A DNA stretch of 64,000 nt from Microbacterium salitolerans (lineage in GTDB: Bacteria; Actinomycetota; Actinomycetes; Actinomycetales; Microbacteriaceae), in assembly GCF_019720895.1 (NCBI RefSeq), contig NZ_JAHKSH010000004.1, positions 461,716-525,715 of the forward strand. The letters are read 5' to 3'. A program made the translations under genes and the position numbers. The notes beneath the pieces were generated by a model. That model ran no database searches. It was not told where the DNA came from and was given only the letters and a program-made list of their open reading frames with translations. Shown in pieces: positions 61,716-64,000 of the stretch (position 1 is the first letter of the stretch; each line of letters begins with the position of its first letter).

Positions 61716-61951
61716 GTCGTTTCCTTTGCAGGCTGACGTGCCGGATCCGGGAAGAACCGGTCGATCGGCTCATCGAGGGCGGCGGCGAGCGCGTGGATCT
61801 CGGGGGCGGAGAATGGGACACGCCCGTTGATACGGGCGACGAGGCTCGTGCGCGACAGCCCCAGGAGGCCGGCTAGGCGCTGCTGAGTGAGGCGGTGTTC
61901 CGCAGCGAGGCCGCGCACTTTGCCTGCGATTCGTTCCGTGGTGGTTGGCAT
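61712..61951 (-). CDS. Cro-like HTH regulator
   Basis: 79 aa, XRE-type HTH: MPTTTERIAGKVRGLAAEHR, then LTQQRLAGLLGLSRTSLVAR with recognition helix SRTSLVARING. It is divergent from the plus-strand repressor and heads the leftward early operon, as Cro proteins do. TACAGA at 61966-61961 lies about ten bases before ATG, so the message may be nearly leaderless. Confidence 0.78.
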   Translation of the reverse strand: MPTTTERIAGKVRGLAAEHRLTQQRLAGLLGLSRTSLVARINGRVPFSAPEIHALAAALDEPIDRFFPDPARQPAKETT

Positions 61952-61992
61952 GCGGTTGAGTCTGTATCGAATCCCTGCCACCTGCAACCAGC

Positions 61993-62007
61993 GACACGCG
62001 TCGTGTC
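61993..62007. promoter_or_regulatory. Palindromic operator candidate of the phage switch
   Basis: GACACG and CGTGTC arms with a CGT spacer form a perfect 15-bp palindrome in the 121-bp region between the divergent HTH genes. It lies between the two promoters, as expected for a shared operator. Confidence 0.6.
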
Positions 62008-62036
62008 TCGGTTTTCAATCCAGCGCGTTCGCCGTA

Positions 62037-62066
62037 TTGATCAAACTGGTCGGAATCCCATACACT
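62037..62066 (+). promoter_or_regulatory. Candidate repressor promoter
   Basis: TTGATC (62037-62042) and TACACT (62061-62066) are 18 bases apart. The first transcribed base would be near the ATG at 62073, so the repressor mRNA is probably leaderless. TTGATCAA here is also a palindrome. Confidence 0.55.
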
Positions 62067-62072
62067 GTGGAC

Positions 62073-62423
62073 ATGGCCCCGATCACGGAACTGCACCCCG
62101 CTGCAGACGACACACGCGCCTCACGCGCCGCATTCGTGCGCGACTCCCTGAAGAGTGAACGTTGGTCCATTCGCCACGCGGCCAGCGAGCTGGGCATGAG
62201 CCACACGGCACTCAGCACTCGCGTTCGCGGAGCGACGCCATTCCTCGCCGACGAGCTCGAGGCGATCGCTCGCTTCCTTCTCAAGCGGGACCCGATCGAG
62301 TTCTACGCCGAGTACCTCGCTGCCGGCCAGCCGCCGGCAGACACAAAAAACGCCCCCTTCCCGAAGGAAGGGGGCGTGAGCGAGTGGGCCCAGCGGGGTT
62401 CGAACCCGCGACCCGCGGATTAA
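62073..62423 (+). CDS. Phage repressor, prophage form, ending inside attR
   Basis: 116 aa. XRE-like HTH: DSLKSERWSIRHAASELGMS followed by HTALSTRVRGATPFLADELE, then LLKRDPIEFYAEYL. The gene continues over the tRNA terminator hairpin (KNAPFPKEGG) and the att core (WAQRGSNPRPAD) and meets TAA at 62421-62423, whose last A is host sequence. In the circular phage the same frame would continue 23 codons (see 22605-22674). GTG 62067 is an alternative start two codons earlier. It is divergent from the Cro-like gene. Confidence 0.8.
   Translation: MAPITELHPAADDTRASRAAFVRDSLKSERWSIRHAASELGMSHTALSTRVRGATPFLADELEAIARFLLKRDPIEFYAEYLAAGQPPADTKNAPFPKEGGVSEWAQRGSNPRPAD
62351..62376 (-). terminator. tRNA-Lys terminator carried by the phage
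   Basis: Perfect 11-bp arms (CGCCCCCTTCC and complement) with CGAA loop; on the minus strand the stem is followed by TTTTTT (62350-62345). It ends the reconstituted tRNA-Lys transcript and at the same time encodes residues of the repressor on the other strand. Confidence 0.88.
62384..62422. repeat. attR core
   Basis: 39-bp partner of 22566-22604 with one difference in the T-loop. Here it is joined to the host 5' half of tRNA-Lys, so the phage supplied the 3' half and the gene stays whole. Confidence 0.93.
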
Positions 62424-62457
62424 AAGTCCGATGCTCTGCCAACTGAGCTATAGGCCC
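62385..62457 (-). tRNA. tRNA-Lys(TTT), integration site
   Basis: 73 bases. Acceptor arms GGGCCTA and TGGGCCC pair with one G-U, the D-arm reads GCTCAGTTGGCAGAGC, the anticodon loop CTTTTAA gives TTT, and the T-arm is GCGGG-TTCGAAC-CCCGC. Discriminator A, no encoded CCA. The 3' half came with the prophage. A TAGGCT hexamer a few bases upstream is a possible -10. Confidence 0.97.
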
Positions 62458-62554
62458 GGATCCAGCCTACTTGACGACTCCTGTGCGAGCCGACGACGCC
62501 TCACCGCCGGCGGATCCCCCTGTGCGGCTCTTGACACGCCGATAGTCTCCCCGC

Positions 62555-62701
62555 ATGACGCTTCAAGACTTCTGGCTCGCGTACTGGCTTCCCGGCCTCC
62601 TCGTGGCCCTCGCGCTGATCGGCATCCAGATCCTGATCCTCTGGTTCATCATCTACACCGCCGTGCGCGCGGCCCTGCGCTCGATGCGAGATCAGTCGTA
62701 G
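62555..62701 (+). CDS. Small membrane protein
   Basis: 48 aa: MTLQDFWLAYWLPGLLVALA, then hydrophobic LIGIQILILWFIIYTAV and a basic end. TAGTCT lies seven bases before ATG, so the message is probably leaderless. Function unknown. Confidence 0.55.
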   Translation: MTLQDFWLAYWLPGLLVALALIGIQILILWFIIYTAVRAALRSMRDQS

Positions 62702-62842
62702 AGCGCGCACAGGCGGCCGACGGCGCACCCGAGGTCGCCGGGCCTCCCGCGCCTCCCTCCTCCTCACATCCCGACGGAATCCGCCCGCGGGAGGCGATCC
62801 GTGAGCCAGAATGATCCCGTCCGCATTCGAAGAGGAGCCGTC

Positions 62843-63787
62843 ATGACCGCAGTCCGCATCGCCGTCGTCTGGAACCCCGCCAAGACCACGCGGGAAGAGC
62901 TGGAACAGGCGCTCCAGGACGCGTCATCGACAGAGTCCGCCCCCGAGGTGCTGTGGTTCGAGACGAGCGTCGACGACCCCGGCTACGGGGCGGCGTCGCG
63001 GGCAGTGGACGCCGGAGCCGGGCTTGTCATCGCCGCGGGCGGCGACGGCACGGTGCGCCTCGTCGCCGAGCGCCTCGCAGAGTCCGACGACGTCGACCTC
63101 GCGATCGCACCGCTCGGCACGGGGAATCTGCTCGCTCGCAACCTCAAGGTGCCGATCGACGACCTCGCCGGCGCCATGACGCGCGCCCTCACCGGGACGC
63201 CCCGCGCCATCGACCTGGGCTGGGCGACGGCCGAGATCGACGGAGAGTCGCAGCGCCACGCGTTCGCCGTCATGGCGGGCTTCGGCATCGATGCGCACAT
63301 GATCACCGAGACCGACGACGATCTGAAGGATCGCGCCGGCTGGATCGCCTACGTCGAATCCCTCGGTCGCGCCGTCGCGGCGAGCGAGGTCATCTCGCTG
63401 CGCCTGACGGAGGACGGTGGGGAGCCGGTGGACGACGAGGCGCACACGCTCATCGTCGGCAACTGCGGGACGATCCAGGGCGGCCTCACGGTGCTGCCCG
63501 ACGCGGACCCGTCCGACGGCGAGCTCGATCTGCTGCTGCTCGACGCCGACGGCGTCTCCGGATGGCTCGACACGATGCGCAACATGCTGTGGGACAACGG
63601 CCTGCGCCGCCTCGTCGCCGGCGGAGCATCGTCCGCGCAGAGCAGCGAGTCAGCCGCGCACCACCGCACGACGAATGTCGTGATCGATCTCGCCGAGCCG
63701 CGCGACTTCGAGGTCGACGGCGACGTGCTCGGTCAGGTCACGCGCATCGAGTTCGAGGTCCAGAAGGCCGCCGTGCGGATCCGCTGA
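62843..63787 (+). CDS. Diacylglycerol kinase-family lipid kinase
   Basis: 314 aa. WNPAKTTREELEQAL, AAGGDGTVRLVAERL (the GGDGT nucleotide motif), PLGTGNLLARNL and GTIQGGLTVLPDADPSDGEL are the DagK/YegS signatures. It phosphorylates diacylglycerol or related lipids at the membrane. ATG 62843 follows GAGGAG; the frame is open to 62801 without a better site. Chromosomal gene to the right of the prophage. Confidence 0.92.
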   Translation: MTAVRIAVVWNPAKTTREELEQALQDASSTESAPEVLWFETSVDDPGYGAASRAVDAGAGLVIAAGGDGTVRLVAERLAESDDVDLAIAPLGTGNLLARNLKVPIDDLAGAMTRALTGTPRAIDLGWATAEIDGESQRHAFAVMAGFGIDAHMITETDDDLKDRAGWIAYVESLGRAVAASEVISLRLTEDGGEPVDDEAHTLIVGNCGTIQGGLTVLPDADPSDGELDLLLLDADGVSGWLDTMRNMLWDNGLRRLVAGGASSAQSSESAAHHRTTNVVIDLAEPRDFEVDGDVLGQVTRIEFEVQKAAVRIR

Positions 63788-63789
63788 CT

Positions 63790-63872
63790 CTAGGGCGTGT
63801 CTCACAATTGATCGCCGACTGCGCAGGTCGTGAGCGCGCGCCTCGCGGCTCCAATTATGAGACACACCCTAG
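63790..63872. repeat. 83-bp MITE-like palindromic element
   Basis: 21-bp ends CTAGGGCGTGTCTCACAATTG and the reverse CAATTATGAGACACACCCTAG differ at two positions. The ends look like terminal inverted repeats of IS elements (GGGTGTGTCTCA type) with CTAG at both tips as a likely target duplication. It has no room for a gene: a non-autonomous or decayed element. Confidence 0.6.
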
Positions 63873-63878
63873 GTGTGA

Positions 63879-64000
63879 TGTCCGGGGACGTTGTTTCCCG
63901 ACACGGGGCTGAGTCTTCCGACAGGTGAGGGCCCCCGGGCTGTGAAGTGGAGCTGTCTAGTTCAACGCTTCACAAGCACCCAGGAGGCCCTCGTGTCCCA
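63879..64000 (+). mobile_element. Left end of a probable IS481-family element
   Basis: Begins with TGTCCGGGGACGTTG, a terminal-repeat-like sequence, then a short leader, AGGAGG at 63983-63988 and the first codons of a GTG-started gene. The leader layout matches IS481 elements I know from actinobacteria. The window ends before any catalytic motif, so the family is provisional. Confidence 0.5.
63993..64000 (+). CDS. Transposase start, cut by the window edge
   Basis: GTG TCC CA reads V(M)-S-H or Q behind an AGGAGG site. Many IS481 transposases begin MSHA. Only two full codons are visible. Confidence 0.4.

Larger units (their letters stand above)
22566..62422. mobile_element. Myovirus-type prophage integrated in tRNA-Lys(TTT)
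   Basis: A 39,857-bp element bounded by a 39-bp direct repeat that is the 3' half of tRNA-Lys. It encodes an integrase, a divergent repressor switch, early genes, terminase, portal, protease, capsid, tail sheath and tube, tape measure, baseplate, endolysin and holin. Sheath and tube genes show a contractile tail. Apart from one apparent frameshift in a small early gene (52318-52793), all structural and lysis genes look intact, so it may be inducible. Nearly all phage genes lie on the minus strand; the integrase, several accessory genes and the repressor are on plus. Confidence 0.95.

Noticed and set aside
62073-62423. ssrA-like LAA tag on the long repressor form
   Set aside because: The hypothetical 139-aa form ends ARVS, so a classical ssrA-type tag is not present; only the gene architecture supports the analogy.

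Overview
The window is high-GC actinobacterial DNA, most likely from a Microbacteriaceae member such as Microbacterium. This rests on the sdhC-sdhD-sdhA-sdhB order beside the start of a mannose-1-phosphate guanylyltransferase gene, a pstSCAB operon behind a GTTCACC-type PHO box, dense ATGA/GTGA start-stop overlaps, and many genes that begin 5-7 bases after a TAnnnT -10 hexamer (leaderless mRNAs). No database search was possible; family names come from motifs and remembered family sequences.

Layout: (1) 1-9076 is core chromosome: a partial manC-like gene, sdhCDAB, an exodeoxyribonuclease III gene and pstSCAB. (2) 9077-11823 holds small accessory genes and a candidate structured RNA. (3) 11840-22338, all on the minus strand, reads as a complete sulfoquinovose (sulfo-EMP) catabolic operon. 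It contains a Gfo/Idh/MocA protein that may be the NAD-dependent sulfoquinovosidase, a YihS-type isomerase, a PfkB sugar kinase, a YihT-type aldolase, ABC importer parts, an aldehyde dehydrogenase (sulfolactaldehyde to sulfolactate), a TauE/SafE exporter and a DeoR regulator. (4) 22566-62422 is an intact-looking 39.9-kb prophage in the 3' half of a tRNA-Lys(TTT) gene, bounded by a 39-bp repeat with one mismatch. (5) 62385-64000 has the reconstituted tRNA-Lys, a small membrane protein, a diacylglycerol-kinase-family gene, an 83-bp MITE-like palindrome and the left end of a probable IS481-family element cut by the window edge.

The prophage has a contractile tail (sheath and tube, gp25, J and I baseplate proteins), so it is a myovirus. 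Almost everything is read leftward from a Cro-like gene at 61951: an early block (antirepressor, RusA, ParB-like, Lsr2-like and many small proteins), terminase, head, tail, then lysis genes. The end next to attL (22.8-28.2 kb) carries the integrase and accessory genes. These include an SRAP protein, an Ltp-like membrane protein that may block superinfection, and an operon pairing a GHKL ATPase with a STAS-like protein.

The most notable feature is the immunity region. The rightward HTH repressor gene runs through the attachment core. In the prophage it stops at once in the host tRNA sequence (116 aa). In the circular phage the same frame would continue across attP into 23 more residues, now stranded beside attL, just upstream of the co-directional integrase. 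This is the architecture of integration-dependent immunity known from mycobacteriophages such as BPs.
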